Shown here: piece after piece, positions 44,687-55,436 of the stretch | Layout of the letters: each line of letters opens with the position of its first letter | How positions within the stretch are numbered: the first letter of the stretch is position 1 | From: Agriotes lineatus | Lineage: Eukaryota > Arthropoda > Insecta > Coleoptera > Elateridae | DNA: 64,000 nucleotides | Assembly (NCBI GenBank): GCA_940337035.1 | Contig: CALNHX010002317.1 | Coordinates: 119,845-183,844 of the forward strand | Reading direction: 5' to 3' | Translations under genes and position numbers: made by a program | The notes under the pieces: generated by a model | The model's input: the letters and a program-made list of their open reading frames with translations, nothing else | Told to the model about the DNA's origin: nothing | Databases searched by the model: none

Positions 44687-45660
44687 TGTTACGGTATTAA
44701 AAGGACTTTACGACACCCACCCAAGGTGAGCATCGCACCACGGAATCAGTCCTGAAAACCTGACACACTTGCCCTGAAATCGGTTCGAAATAGGCTAATA
44801 GGCCACGGCTGGAACGCTCAGGGAGTCGGGCGTGAGTCACACGATACGTTCTGGGCAAGCGCGTTGTGGCATAATATATACAGGGTATGTCGAAATTATG
44901 AGGGCGCCACCAAGCCTGTCGTAACCCGGCTAACCGGGCCTGGACGGTTAGACGGGAGCGAAGCATGCAAAAATACTCCGCCACTAAGATTATTCAAGAG
45001 TTGCAAGGTCAAACAACAACTTCGGGATTGCCTTAAGCAAGGATTGTGATTAGGTGTCCATCCGACCACGACTACGCAGCTGTCCCACTCACCTGCACGC
45101 TCACAGCTTCCTCGTTCCGTCGTACAATAATTCGTACAATAAAGGGGCGTCTATCTGTAACAGAACATGCACAAACCGAAACAAACAATAGTTCCCTTAA
45201 CTAACCAATCATATATTTCACTTCGAGTTACAATGGGGTAGCAGAATGCGTCGCCCTGTATCTAACCTTACTCTATAATTAAGGGCACCAGCTGGCACGC
45301 GCGCTCTAAGCTTAACGACAGATGTTGAACATTAGTGAACAGCAATAATAGGTACAAAGATGCACATTGCCTTATGCAAGGGCAGCGACGATTTACATTA
45401 GCCTTCACGGCCTGAACTGTCTGCAGTCTGAATGAATACACTAGCGTAGTAATGAATAGGTACAAAGATACACATTGCCTTATGCAAGGGCAGCGACGAT
45501 TTACATTAGCCTTCACGGCCTGAACTGTCTGCAGTCTGAATGAATACACTAGCGTAGTAATGAGTAGTAATGAGTAACACTCGCGTTCACAGCGGTAATC
45601 AGGTTAAAGGCACATACCTTAATGCGTGGGCGGCGAGGGAGCCTGGTACAGCTGAGTTGC
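44687..45660 (-). repeat. Partial 5' LTR of family A element
   Basis: 974 bp, apparently identical to 40445-41418 with no indels. It stops at GAGTTGC, where the other LTR continues for 878 bp, so its 5' part is missing. No target duplication matches at this edge. Confidence 0.85.
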
Positions 45661-45936
45661 TCACAAAACCTTATCATTATGCGAAAATGTAGCTATATTC
45701 GAAAATGTAGCTATATTAGATTAACTTAAACGCGGGATTACTGGAAAAGTAATAGCGTTAAAAGACGACGTCGGGGCGCCAACGATCAGTGACATAAAAC
45801 AAAAACAAGACGGTAAGATAAGAATTAAAACGTTTGTCACCGTTATTAAAAAACAAACAATTAATAAAATGAAAATCAGAAATTTTTTTATTCCACAATT
45901 TTGAATTTGTTATGTCATACTCAAAATAAACATATG
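45661..45936. other. Short AT-rich flank
   Basis: Contains a tandem CGAAAATGTAGCTATATT pair (45681-45716). Nothing else recognised. Confidence 0.5.
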
Positions 45937-45938
45937 TA

Positions 45939-46172
45939 CAGTCGTGTGCAAATAAATCTGGGACAGTGTTTTTTTCACATGCAGATTCAGTTAAGAATTG
46001 AAGAATATCTCCATGGATTTCCTGCTATCAGAAAGAGTTACATTAAACTTTAACAGGTACTGAAACCCGTAACTCTCTCTGATAAGAGGAAATCCATGGA
46101 AATATTCTTCAAATTCTTAACTGAATCTGCATGTGAAAAAAGCACTGTCCCAGATTTATTTGCACACGACTG
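45939..46172. repeat. 234-bp palindromic mariner MITE
   Basis: Left end CAGTCGTGTGCAAATAAATC, right end GATTTATTTGCACACGACTG, flanked by TA (45937-45938 and 46173-46174). The arms of about 105 bp are nearly perfect, including GATTCAGTTAAGAATTGAAG and TCCATGGATTTCCT. Low divergence suggests recent activity. Confidence 0.9.
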
Positions 46173-46174
46173 TA

Positions 46175-47590
46175 CATTCATATTCTTTTTCTGGATACTC
46201 GTAAAATACGTTTTAGCGTTTTGTTTTGTTAGTCTTTTTTAGAACAGTCGATCACATTTTGACCGTTTTATAACTCACATATGTAGGATCTCAAATCTTG
46301 CGTCAGTTTAAACATATGAAACATAGGTATTAGATTTCGCTGATTCAGTTCCCCGCATAATATTACATCCGCGACATTAGCCTTAATATTGTGGCTCTAA
46401 TTCTAGCACCTTTAACTAAACATGTTCTAGTTTGTTATAAGGTACGGTAATCCGGATGTTTCCATTCTTCGAATTGAGCTGGTTTTAAATGATTCGAATT
46501 AACGGAACTTTACTGTATTATTTAACAGACTAAATAAGTATATTTTAATAAGATATTTAAGTACATGAAGTTCTACTCAAATACTACTTGTCAAGGAGCC
46601 TACAAGGCGTAAAGAGCGGGGTGGGCGGGGAGCTGGGGGTCCAGGCCCTCTCCAGAGTGCAGTGTGGCCTACCCCAGAAAAATAGAAATTGAATAAATAT
46701 GAAAATTTGCCTTTTTATTAATCCATTTAAACTGAGGGAGTGGTTATCGACCCGTACACGTTCTTACATTTTCTGGTTTTATTGCCTTTTTTGGCTTAAA
46801 AACATAGTATAAATACCATGTTGGACGGATGGGTTTAATGTATAATAATATGCAAGATAAAGCATTATTAGTGTAATAATATAGTTTAGTTTTGTTAATA
46901 ATTACTTTGAAAAGACTGATTTCGGCTTAATTTTGTTTTTTTACGGTTAATTGTGCACTGTTTATGTTAGTTTCTCTGATATGCATAGAAAAAGACAATT
47001 GCAGATATTTTAAATGCGGGTAAGTAAATGAGCTGAAAACTTGAGTGCATCGCTAACTACTCCCTGGGCACATACAGCTAGCTACCTATTATAGGTTCAT
47101 CCAGTTCAGACATACGGCAACTTGCTATTTGGACGTTTACCTTGCCTAGAGAGTTCAGTTTATCTCTTTGAATAGTACGATCCAGAATTTTATGTTTAAT
47201 AGTGTTTTATGTAGCAAAGAGAAGTTTCTGGCGATGAAGAGTGTAAATAACCCAATTATAAATCTTTAAAGTGTTCACATAAGAAAATTTGAACTTTAAT
47301 ATTAAGTATGTGAAATTTTGAAAGATATTAAAAAAATTGAAAAATTAATTTTTAGCTAAAGTTAAAAAAAATAGGGGTTTTATGACCTTGAAATTGCTCA
47401 GTTAGCTAAACATAACACACCCTAAAAAATCTTACTTAGTTTCCGAAAAATAGCACTTTTACGATTTTGACAATTTCAAAAACTCCATTTTCTAAATAAG
47501 TAAAAATCACTCGGTATATATAATAGGGACTAAACAGGTTTTTAGACAAGCATAAATTATTGACGTAAAAAGTTTTTTTGCAAAATCAAA
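46175..47590. other. AT-rich DNA with one GC-rich patch
   Basis: GC-rich 46610-46675 (GGGGTGGGCGGGGAGCTGGGG) has no assignment. The rest is AT-rich without supported genes. Confidence 0.45.
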
Positions 47591-47599
47591 AATGTTTCC

Positions 47600-47841
47600 A
47601 TATTATATATGAACGAGTTTCAGTCAGCGACGTTTTTTGCGCAGGAGGACCAATTTCAGCAATTACCCAAACAAGCGTAGGTGCGGAGAATGATTCAGGA
47701 GGACAATTGAGTCACATACACTTAGAATTATTGGAAGAGCCTTGGACATTGGCATGACTGCAATAAACAAGATTTTACATAATCATTTGTGTATAAAAAA
47801 ATCCGCTGTGGGTGGATATCACACAGTTTAACAGAATCAAA
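47600..47841 (+). pseudogene. Mariner transposase, N-terminal piece
   Basis: Read across frames: ISAITQTSVGAENDSG, then LDIGMTAINKILHNHL-like and CIKKSAVGGYHTV. These match the second DNA-binding helix region and the (W)IPHxLT linker of mariner transposases. It ends at the target duplication AACAGAATCAAA and is separated by a 4.08-kb LINE from the rest of the same gene at 51922-52560. Confidence 0.7.
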
Positions 47842-48029
47842 CAGTCCGGGCGTGACATTGACCGCGGGCGGATGTGCACAAAACCGCTGTGATAGTGAAT
47901 TTATCCTGTGGCCTTCTAGCAACGCAAGTACTATTAAATTTATTTTGAACTTTTGAAATTCTATTCTAAAACTATACATTGAAACAATCGTAAACTTCGA
48001 GGCCGCTCGGAGGGCCCGAGAAATCAAAA

Positions 48030-49111
48030 ATGCCAACGAATAAACGAGATAACAGTGAACTTACACCACCAATTAATGAACCTAATCAAAAATATCTATT
48101 CAATTCAGCTACTCTAATAACAGCAAATAAATATTATATGCCAGACAGCAAAGACAAAAACGAGGAAATAACCACAGATGACACAATACGAGTAGAAGAT
48201 ACCAGCCAAACAGCAACGCAAACACAGAATAAACAACCAAATATTCCACCAATTTATGTACACGATGCCACAAATTATCAGGAAGTGATTAAAGACCTGC
48301 AGGCGACGATAACCGGCAATTTTACAACAGTGTGTAGAGGTACAACTCTTCGGATTAATCTCACCACCAGCGACGATTTCAGAAAACTCACAAAATTTTA
48401 TAATGATAACCATATGAAATATCATACATTTAAAGATCCAGCAGCTAACCTACTATCAGCTATCATAAGAAATATACCAATATCAATAACTGAAGAAAAA
48501 ATTAAAAAGGATCTAATCAATGCAGGTTTTGAAATTAAAAAAGTAGCAAGGCTTTACAATCAAAAACGTTTTCCAATACCAATTTGTGCAGTAGACCTAG
48601 TAAAAGACAAACATGTTATGAAAATATTTACTATAACCAAATTTGAACACTGCATTATAACAGTAGAACCCAGAAAAAAACCACCGACATCCCTCAGTGT
48701 AAACGTTGCCAAAGACTCGGCCACACTAAGAATTATTGTCAACTCGAGCCTCGGTGCGTTAAATGCACCGGTAATCATTGGTACTCAGACTGCCCTAAAA
48801 AACCTGAACAAAAACTCCAATGCGTTAACTGCGGGGAAGAACACCCGGCAAATTACAAAGGTTGCTCATATTATACAAAAACTACAAATACGGTAAAACA
48901 GCCTAGAATATATAATAGAACAACACCTAGTACAACATATGCTAAAGCAGCACAAATCAACATTCCTAGCACATCAAATCAGCCAGAATCCGATGATATT
49001 ATAACAACAATAGTTAAACTGATAATAGAAGCAATCAAACCGCACCTTCCTAAAATTATACCACATCTATCAACAATATTACCAACTCTACTTCAACATG
49101 GACTTAAATAA
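48030..49111 (+). pseudogene. Jockey-like LINE ORF1 (gag-like), one frameshift
   Basis: Starts at ATG 48030. Residues about 145-215 (AIIRNIPISITEEKIKKDL, ICAVDLVKDKHVMKIF, FEHCIITVEP) are the RRM/PRE_C2HC-like module of insect LINE gag proteins. Near 48690 the frame shifts. In the new frame three zinc knuckles follow: CKRCQRLGHTKNYC, CVKCTGNHWYSDC and CVNCGEEHPANYKGC, then a tail ending at TAA 49109-49111. The original frame runs on to 48896 without function. The protein would bind LINE RNA. The stop overlaps the ORF2 start codon (49098), a usual arrangement for translational coupling in this clade. Confidence 0.85.
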
Positions 49112-51830
49112 GGTCCATACAATAAATAATCTAACAATTGCAAATTGGAATGCAAACGGCATTACAGCCCAAAGATCCTTATTCTTAAACTTCCTTTCTA
49201 GACATAATATTGACTTGGCGTGTGTTTCCGAAACCCACCTCATTGAAAATGAAAACTTCAGTTTGCCTGGTTATATTGTGCACAGACATGATAGAGCACG
49301 TACAATTGCTTCAGGAGGAGTTGCAATTATAATAAGAAAGAAAATTAAGCACGTAGCTCTACCAAACAAAACCTTGACGAGCTTAGAAACGACTACGATT
49401 GAACTTCACCTGCACAACGATGTTCAAATCAAAATAATAGCAAACAACCAAATCGACGGCTAGCTGAACAGGACTTAATGAACATATTTGATGGTAATAA
49501 AAGTACCTTATTAATAGGAGATTTCGATTGTAAAATCACAATATGGAGTTTTAGAACGAATAACCCTGATGGCTTAAAACTACACACGCTCAGTACCTCA
49601 CATGCAATACAAATATCAGCGCCAGAGGGACATACATACTACCCATATCAACCGATCGTCAATCTGATATCCTAGATATAATCCTACATAAAAGCTTCTC
49701 AAAACCGATTTACCAAAATGTATTAGTGGAGCTGGACTCTGACCATCTCCCGGTTATAATGTCTTTTGCAAACCAACCACTGGTCACTCCTCCAGTACCA
49801 AAACTTATCAACGGTATTATTGACTGGGAACTATTTCAATATACACTGGAAGACAACATAAAAATACCAAATCTAAACAACACCGAAGAAATAGATATTA
49901 CTATAGAAAAATTTACTAATAACGTAAAAGACACAATCCAACTAGCAACCCTCAAACGAAATAAACTAACACCCAAAGCCAATATGGCACCTCCAGCGGA
50001 TATTTTAAATCTAATAAAATATAAAAATCAAACGAGAAGATCATGGAAAATACCAGAGATCCACAACAACGAACTTTACTCAATAGACTTAATCGCCAAG
50101 TTAAGTGGGAGTTAGATAACTACAGGATAAACAATTATCAAAAATACACACAACAACTAGAAAATAAAGACAATTTCCTCTGGCACCACCAAAAAAATTT
50201 TAAAACAACCCACTATTATCCCCCCCCCCCCCTTATAACGAACAACACAATACATGTGACTGATCAGGACAAATGCGACGTTATAGCAAACCAATTAGAA
50301 TGTAACTTTACCCAAATATTCCAACTGATAGAAACCTAACTGAAGAGATAGAAAGGTATGTGTCAGAGAACTTAAAACAAACTCATGATCCAATAGAACC
50401 AACATCCCCCAATGAACTGGAATCGATTATAAAGCAACTCCAAGCACGGAAATCTCCAGGACCCGACCAAATTCCAAATATAATTTTGAAAAAACTTCCA
50501 CTGAAAGCAATTGTATTGCTAGTTGCTATATTCAATGCTTGTTTAAGAATGGGATATTTCCCAAATACCTGGAAACATGCACACGTACTACCTTTTCATA
50601 AACCCGGTAAAAACAAAGGCAACTCTAAAAATTACATGCCTATCAGTCTTCTCTCCACAATATCCAAGCTTTTTGAAAAAATCATTAACCACCGCTTAAA
50701 AGCCGTATTCATACAAAATAGTATACTTCCAGAGTTCCAATTCAGTTTTAAGGAAAAACATGGTACAGGACACCAATTACTACGATTAACAGAAACCATA
50801 GAAAAAGGCTTCCACTTCAAACAATACACAGCTATCGTATTGTTTGATTTGCAGCAGGCATTCGATAAAGTGTGGACAAATGGGATTATTTACAAACTGT
50901 TACAAGTTAACATCCCGCTCTATCTTATAAGGACTATATCCTAGTTTCTACAAAATAGATCCTTTTCAGTAAAAATCAATTCCACATTTTCTAAAAATAA
51001 AAATATTAAAGCAGGTGTTCCCCAAGGGAGCATTTTAGGACCAACCTTATTTAACTTATATACCTACGATATTCCAGAAACACCAAATTCGATAGTAATG
51101 ATGTTTGCAGATGATACTGCAGTTATCTTACAGCATAAAGATTTACATACAGCATTTTCGGAACTGCAAGTAGCCGTGGATAATTTGACACAGTGGTACA
51201 GAAGATTGAGAGTTTAAATTAATCCAGTAAAATCTGAATGTAAAATATTCACACTTCGAAGAATAAATAATCCAATGCCACTAATAATTAATAACACAAT
51301 CATTGAATGGAACCCAAGGGAGTCAGCGATTAAATAGTTAAATGGAGCATACACATTAGTAAAAAAATAAGCGAATGCCACGCTCGTTTGGCTTTATTAT
51401 ATCCCATATTAAGTAGAAAATCTCCCCTAAAAGTGGAATGCGCACTCTTAATATACAAGTCTATCTTAAGACCGATACTTACATACTGCTGCCCAATATG
51501 GAGCAACACTAATAAAACAAACATCAATAAAGCTCAGACATTTCAAAATAAAGTAGGTACTACGCATAATACTAAACGCTCCATGGTTTGTAAGAAATAA
51601 CCAGATACTCGAAGAAGTCGGAATTTCTAAAATTAATGAACACCACAACCAAATTCATTACTACCCTAAACTAGTGCCCAGCAGCTGTATTTTATAACTT
51701 AGGTCAAATAAATATCTATTATAGACTAAAGAGACAACTACCACAGGATTTATGTGAGCAGTAAACAGTGAACAGTGAGATAACAAACAATAGTGAAATA
51801 AACTAATAATAGTGACAAAAGAAGGTTATG
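49098..51830 (+). pseudogene. Jockey-like LINE ORF2 (endonuclease and reverse transcriptase), several lesions
   Basis: The start ATG is at 49098. The first block (LTIANWNANGITAQ, LACVSETHL, GYIVHRHDRA) is an APE-type endonuclease with its N and E residues. Stops or frame changes occur at about 49463, 49675, 50115, 50339, 50944, 51218, 51336 and 51600. RT blocks in order: ARKSPGPDQIPNIILKK (50448), WKHAHVLPFHKPGK (50571), YMPISLLSTISKLFEKII (50634), FDLQQAFDKVW (50839), GVPQGSILGPTLFNL (51013) and MMFADDTAV (about 51100). The catalytic FADD is intact. The tail (YKSILRPILTYCCPIW) is the usual thumb. A C13 run at 50220-50232 lies in the linker. Confidence 0.85.
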
Positions 51831-51921
51831 CCAAGATTATGTTGTTATGTTATTGTTAACTATATTGTAACTTAACCATGTATGGCAATGGTATGCCGAT
51901 CTGGTAAAAATAACAAAAAAA

Positions 51922-52560
51922 AACAGAATCAAAAACAACGTGTGGAATGATATAATAAATATGATGAAGGTAGGTCTAAAGCAGTTTACACCATAAGTGG
52001 TGACGAAAGCTGCATATATGCACTTGAACCCGAATCTAAGCGGCAGTCTGCACAATAGATGTTTCCCACAGATCCAAATTCAGTTAATGAGTAAGGAAAT
52101 TATTGCTTGCTTGTTTTCAAAATCAAGACCTATCACAACTATCGTGCTTGAAGACAAACTTACGGTTACCGCAGAATAGTACACAACGGTATGCCTGCCA
52201 GATGTTATTCAAAAATCTCGTTTAGGGCGCCCAAGGAGTGAGATCGTTCTGCACCATGACAATGCTTCTAGTACCGCACATCAAACAAAATCATTTTTAG
52301 AAACTTTCGGGTTAAGATTGCCAGGTCATCCCCCGTAGAGTCCTGATCTAGCACCTTCCGATTACTTTATATTTCCTCCATTAAATGATAAAATGTGGAG
52401 TTTGCGAATTGAAGCTCCCGAAGATGCTGTGGATTGCTTAAAAAATATTGTTGCTCAGGCCACCCAAGAAGAGTGCAATTTATGTTTTGAAAATTGGTTT
52501 TATCGAATGCGTAAATGTATAGAGTTTAAGGACGAATATTTCAAAAAACAATAATAAAAA
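51922..52560 (+). pseudogene. Mariner transposase, C-terminal piece
   Basis: Continues the gene broken at 47841. It reads QKQRVEW-like, YDEGRSKAVYTISGDES (first catalytic Asp), CLFSKSRPITTIVLEDKLTV, then after a stop YTTVCLPDVIQ, IVLHHDNASS (second Asp) and, with another stop, SPDLAPSDYFIFPPL (third Asp region). It ends FYRMRKCIEFKDEYFKK at TAA 52552. A probable 3' terminal repeat ends ACCGGGCTACCTCG before TA near 52618. At least two in-frame stops and several frame changes make it inactive. Confidence 0.8.
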
Positions 52561-52619
52561 CAAATTTTTGCTACAAAACTTTGTTTTATTCGATTGCAGA
52601 AATTTACCGGGCTACCTCG

Positions 52620-53540
52620 TATAACGGCGTCAAAGCACAAGCAAATAACTTTATACGAAAAAGTAATGTATGTAAATTCATGTTTCCAGGCCTGGCCCTC
52701 CCCAGCCAAAAATGCTAGTTACGCCAATGCTACTGGACTATGTGATGAATATTCTTTATTATTATCATAAATACCAATAAAATGAAAATTGACGTGTAAG
52801 ATAGTATCTAATAGTTGCAATATCTACTTATACAGAATGTATTAAATCATGGGGAAATACTTACATCACGCAATTCTAACCAAGCAAGAAGCTCTAGTAT
52901 TAATTTGTTGTGAACCCTTTGGATATTGAGTAACTAATGATCGTGCTTACAGTTCTCGAATGCGTATAGTTGAGAATTACAGTTAAATAGTATCAGTAAC
53001 TTACCGTTCAACATGTAAAACACATCCAGATATAAGTAACTTTGTCCAATATTCAATAGTAACGAATGTAAGAAAAAATTTTGGCACAATATTTTACCTT
53101 CTGAATTGATAAATGTATTATGAAAATCTAGTCACCACTACAAAGAATATAGCAGAATATATCAGTTTTTATAATATGCATGTAATTTTGATTATTAATT
53201 TTGTCAGAAAATTATATAAAATAGAAAGGCGTAATAGCTACCTATAATTTAGTTGGGCATTTTCCCTAAAGATAAATTATTAACACTTTTCGAAACAAAA
53301 TATTTCCCGTAGAATTATTTATCGCACGATTAGGGATTAGAGAAGGAATTGCATATTATCTGAAAAAATCAAAACGAGAACTAGTTAATTGCGAAGACGC
53401 ATATATCAAAAGGTTCGTGATATGGATGTGGATACGGATATAGATAGTTCAGTTTTGCATTTATAATTTTAGTGATTTATAGTAATATATAGTAAATGTA
53501 AATAAAGGTAAACAATAAACTTATACTGGCTTAAAAATTT
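52620..53540. other. AT-rich DNA, nothing recognised
   Basis: No supported gene or paired termini. Confidence 0.5.
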
Positions 53541-53599
53541 GTTCCAAAACTTTTGTTACATAATACGTTAATATGGTGTTTTTACTAGTTCGTTCTAAA

Positions 53600-53745
53600 C
53601 AAGTAAAGTGGGCTATTACTAACTTGTTTACATAATAACCCACGTTTCCCTTGACACCTTATGTTATTTAACTTGTTTACATATAACCCACCTTACCCTT
53701 AACACCGTGGGTTATAATAAATAACCCACCCGTGACTTATTAGCA
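53600..53745. repeat. Tandem repeat of ~49 bp with CCCAC motifs
   Basis: AACTTGTTTACATAATAACC and AACTTGTTTACATATAACCC begin two successive units, each followed by a CCCTTRACACC block. GTGGGTTAT and ATAACCCAC occur in both orientations. Confidence 0.6.
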
Positions 53746-53879
53746 CTTAACTAAATCACATGGCTTATAAATACTTTTGCTCGCTTTCAATTAATTTGTC
53801 ACTTTGACTTTTCCCAATTGTCAATATAATATGTATGCTTTTTTGGTATTTATTGAGTTGTTAGATTAAATTTTGTATG

Positions 53880-53985
53880 GCATGAGTGTATTATCAAATA
53901 ATGCATTCGAGGAGAGATCCCTCTCGGCCTGACTTTCTCAAGGACTTTTTGTCTAGTGGATTATTTGTAATATAACACACTAGTA
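53880..53985. repeat. Hairpin H8
   Basis: GTATTATCAAATAATGCA is mirrored by TGGATTATTTGTAATATAAC. The tip includes GAGAGATCCCTCTC. Confidence 0.5.
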
Positions 53986-54244
53986 CCACAAATAGCTGTT
54001 CTCTCTTTTGAATTCGTTTACTTATAGTTTTGATTTTAAGAACATGAATTCTTTGCTGCTTAATAATTGTCACGGTGTCAGTGAAAAGGCTTTTTCGACC
54101 TTAAAAGTAATTACTGTACATCACCAATGCCAACGTTACCATTGGCGACGAGCAATAAAAACTTAATTTACAGGCTAAAATAAAAAATGATGTAAACAGT
54201 CACTTTTAACACTAGAAACTATGCAAAACGTTGGTGAAATAGCG

Positions 54245-54360
54245 TTATTTAGGAAAGAAGGTGCAAAATGTAGATGCTTTTCACGAGTCGTAAGTGTTGT
54301 CCGGTGAGCAAAGCGAGTGGGACAATTACTACGAGTGAAAAAATACTTATTTTTGCAACA
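54245..54360. repeat. Hairpin H9
   Basis: TTTTCACGAGTCGTAAGTGTTGTCC is mirrored by GGGACAATTACTACGAGTGAAAAAA. The tip GGTGAGCAAAGCGAGTGGG is CG-richer than the arms. Confidence 0.6.
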
Positions 54361-54767
54361 TACTGTAAACATTTTTGAAAAATTCAGTAATAAATATTTT
54401 TTATAGGTTATGTTGACTTGCGGCTCGATGGGCAAGTGCCATCTGCCGCTCCAACTGGGGCCACAGCAAACCACGAGTTAGACTCTTGGCTCGGGATTCC
54501 AGTTTCGCTCAGTTAAGTTTAGTCTAACTGACGCCCGCACTCCCTTAAGTAATACGAAAAGCGGTTACATGGAGTAACGATCGAGGATAGGCTCGAAAAA
54601 GGTTATTTTGACTTACAAATTCACGGCAGAAAGTGAAAAAATGTACTTTTTTATGTTACCAATGGCAAAGTTAAAAAGCAACATTTTTCATTATTGAAAA
54701 AAGTATGTCATTTTGCTATTAAGAATGACAACTAAAAGTTTGACGTTTTAGTACAGGATTGCAAAAA

Positions 54768-54862
54768 AATGTGTTTATATAGTTATGTGTAACATGTTGT
54801 CCAACTCGGCTCGTCGCGTAGGACAATTCATGTACCGTACCATAAGCAGGCATTTTTTGCTC
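54768..54862. repeat. Hairpin H10
   Basis: GCAAAAAAATG and ACATGTTGTCC are mirrored by AGGACAATTCATGT and CATTTTTTGC. The tip CTCGGCTCGTCGCG resembles that of H9. Confidence 0.55.
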
Positions 54863-55228
54863 TTGTTACATACATAGCTATTACTGGTACTTCAAAATTG
54901 AAATGAACTCCCAAAAAGTGTTTCGTCTGCGGCGCGCTGAGTTGACTCACGGGCGGTGTGCACAGCTTTATAAATATTAGTAAGTTACCTGCTACAGACG
55001 AGGTAAGTAAAATTAGAAAGCTATACCCCGTTCACACCATTTATGATTCTGAGCAGGCTTTGCATGTGCATTATTTTAATGGTGTAAGGCACAGTTGGTG
55101 ACAAAAAAATTATCAAAGTTAGAGAAAAAATTGATAATTCGACATTCTTCATTTGTCAAGTAAATTAAAGTTGTTGAAAATAACATAACCCTCCAGTTCA
55201 GCAAGATGCCACGAATCGGTTTTCTATA
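54863..55228. other. Flank of hAT element, nothing recognised
   Basis: Short unique AT-rich sequence; no gene. Confidence 0.5.
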
Positions 55229-55436
55229 ACTGAAGTCAGGGCCGTTCCTAGCTTCTTGGCCGCCTGCGTGAAAAATAAAATAGCCGCCCCCCCCCCCCCT
55301 CCAAGCAAGTAAAAATATATTTACGTTAAAAAAATTATTAATAACAATTTTATAAAATAAAATAAAAAGAAATACTCCTATAAAATAAAATTGTACAAAT
55401 ACAAAAAAAAACAAAACAAATACTAAGTTTAATATC

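Larger units (their letters stand above)
40445..45660 (-). mobile_element. Non-autonomous LTR retrotransposon, family A (5' LTR truncated)
   Basis: The 3' LTR is 40445-42296, the internal region 42297-44686 and the partial 5' LTR 44687-45660. On the minus strand the 5' LTR ends CCGTAACA. It is followed by TTTTGGCGGCCCAATCGCG near 44660-44680, a likely primer binding site of the TGGCGCCC type. A purine tract AAGTAAGGGGAG precedes the 3' LTR start TGTTAAGTCATTTTGC. The 2.4-kb interior has no frame longer than about 117 codons and no gag or pol motif, so it depends on another element. The type is probably Ty3/gypsy, by primer site and 4-bp duplications in the family. Confidence 0.75.
47842..51921 (+). 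mobile_element. Complete jockey-like LINE inserted in mariner
   Basis: A 4080-bp insert bounded by 12-bp duplications AACAGAATCAAA (47830-47841 and 51922-51933). The 5' end begins CAGTCCGGGCG, and the 3' end is A-rich (AAAAATAACAAAAAAAA). ORF1 (gag-like with three zinc knuckles) and ORF2 (endonuclease plus RT) overlap by 14 bp. Both have frameshifts or stops. Its full length argues for a young insertion; its internal lesions argue for some age or for mobilisation as an already damaged copy. Confidence 0.9.

Noticed and set aside
45765..45785. GGGGCGCCAACGA as a second primer binding site
   Set aside because: Outside the LTR edge and without an adjoining LTR end; probably coincidental.
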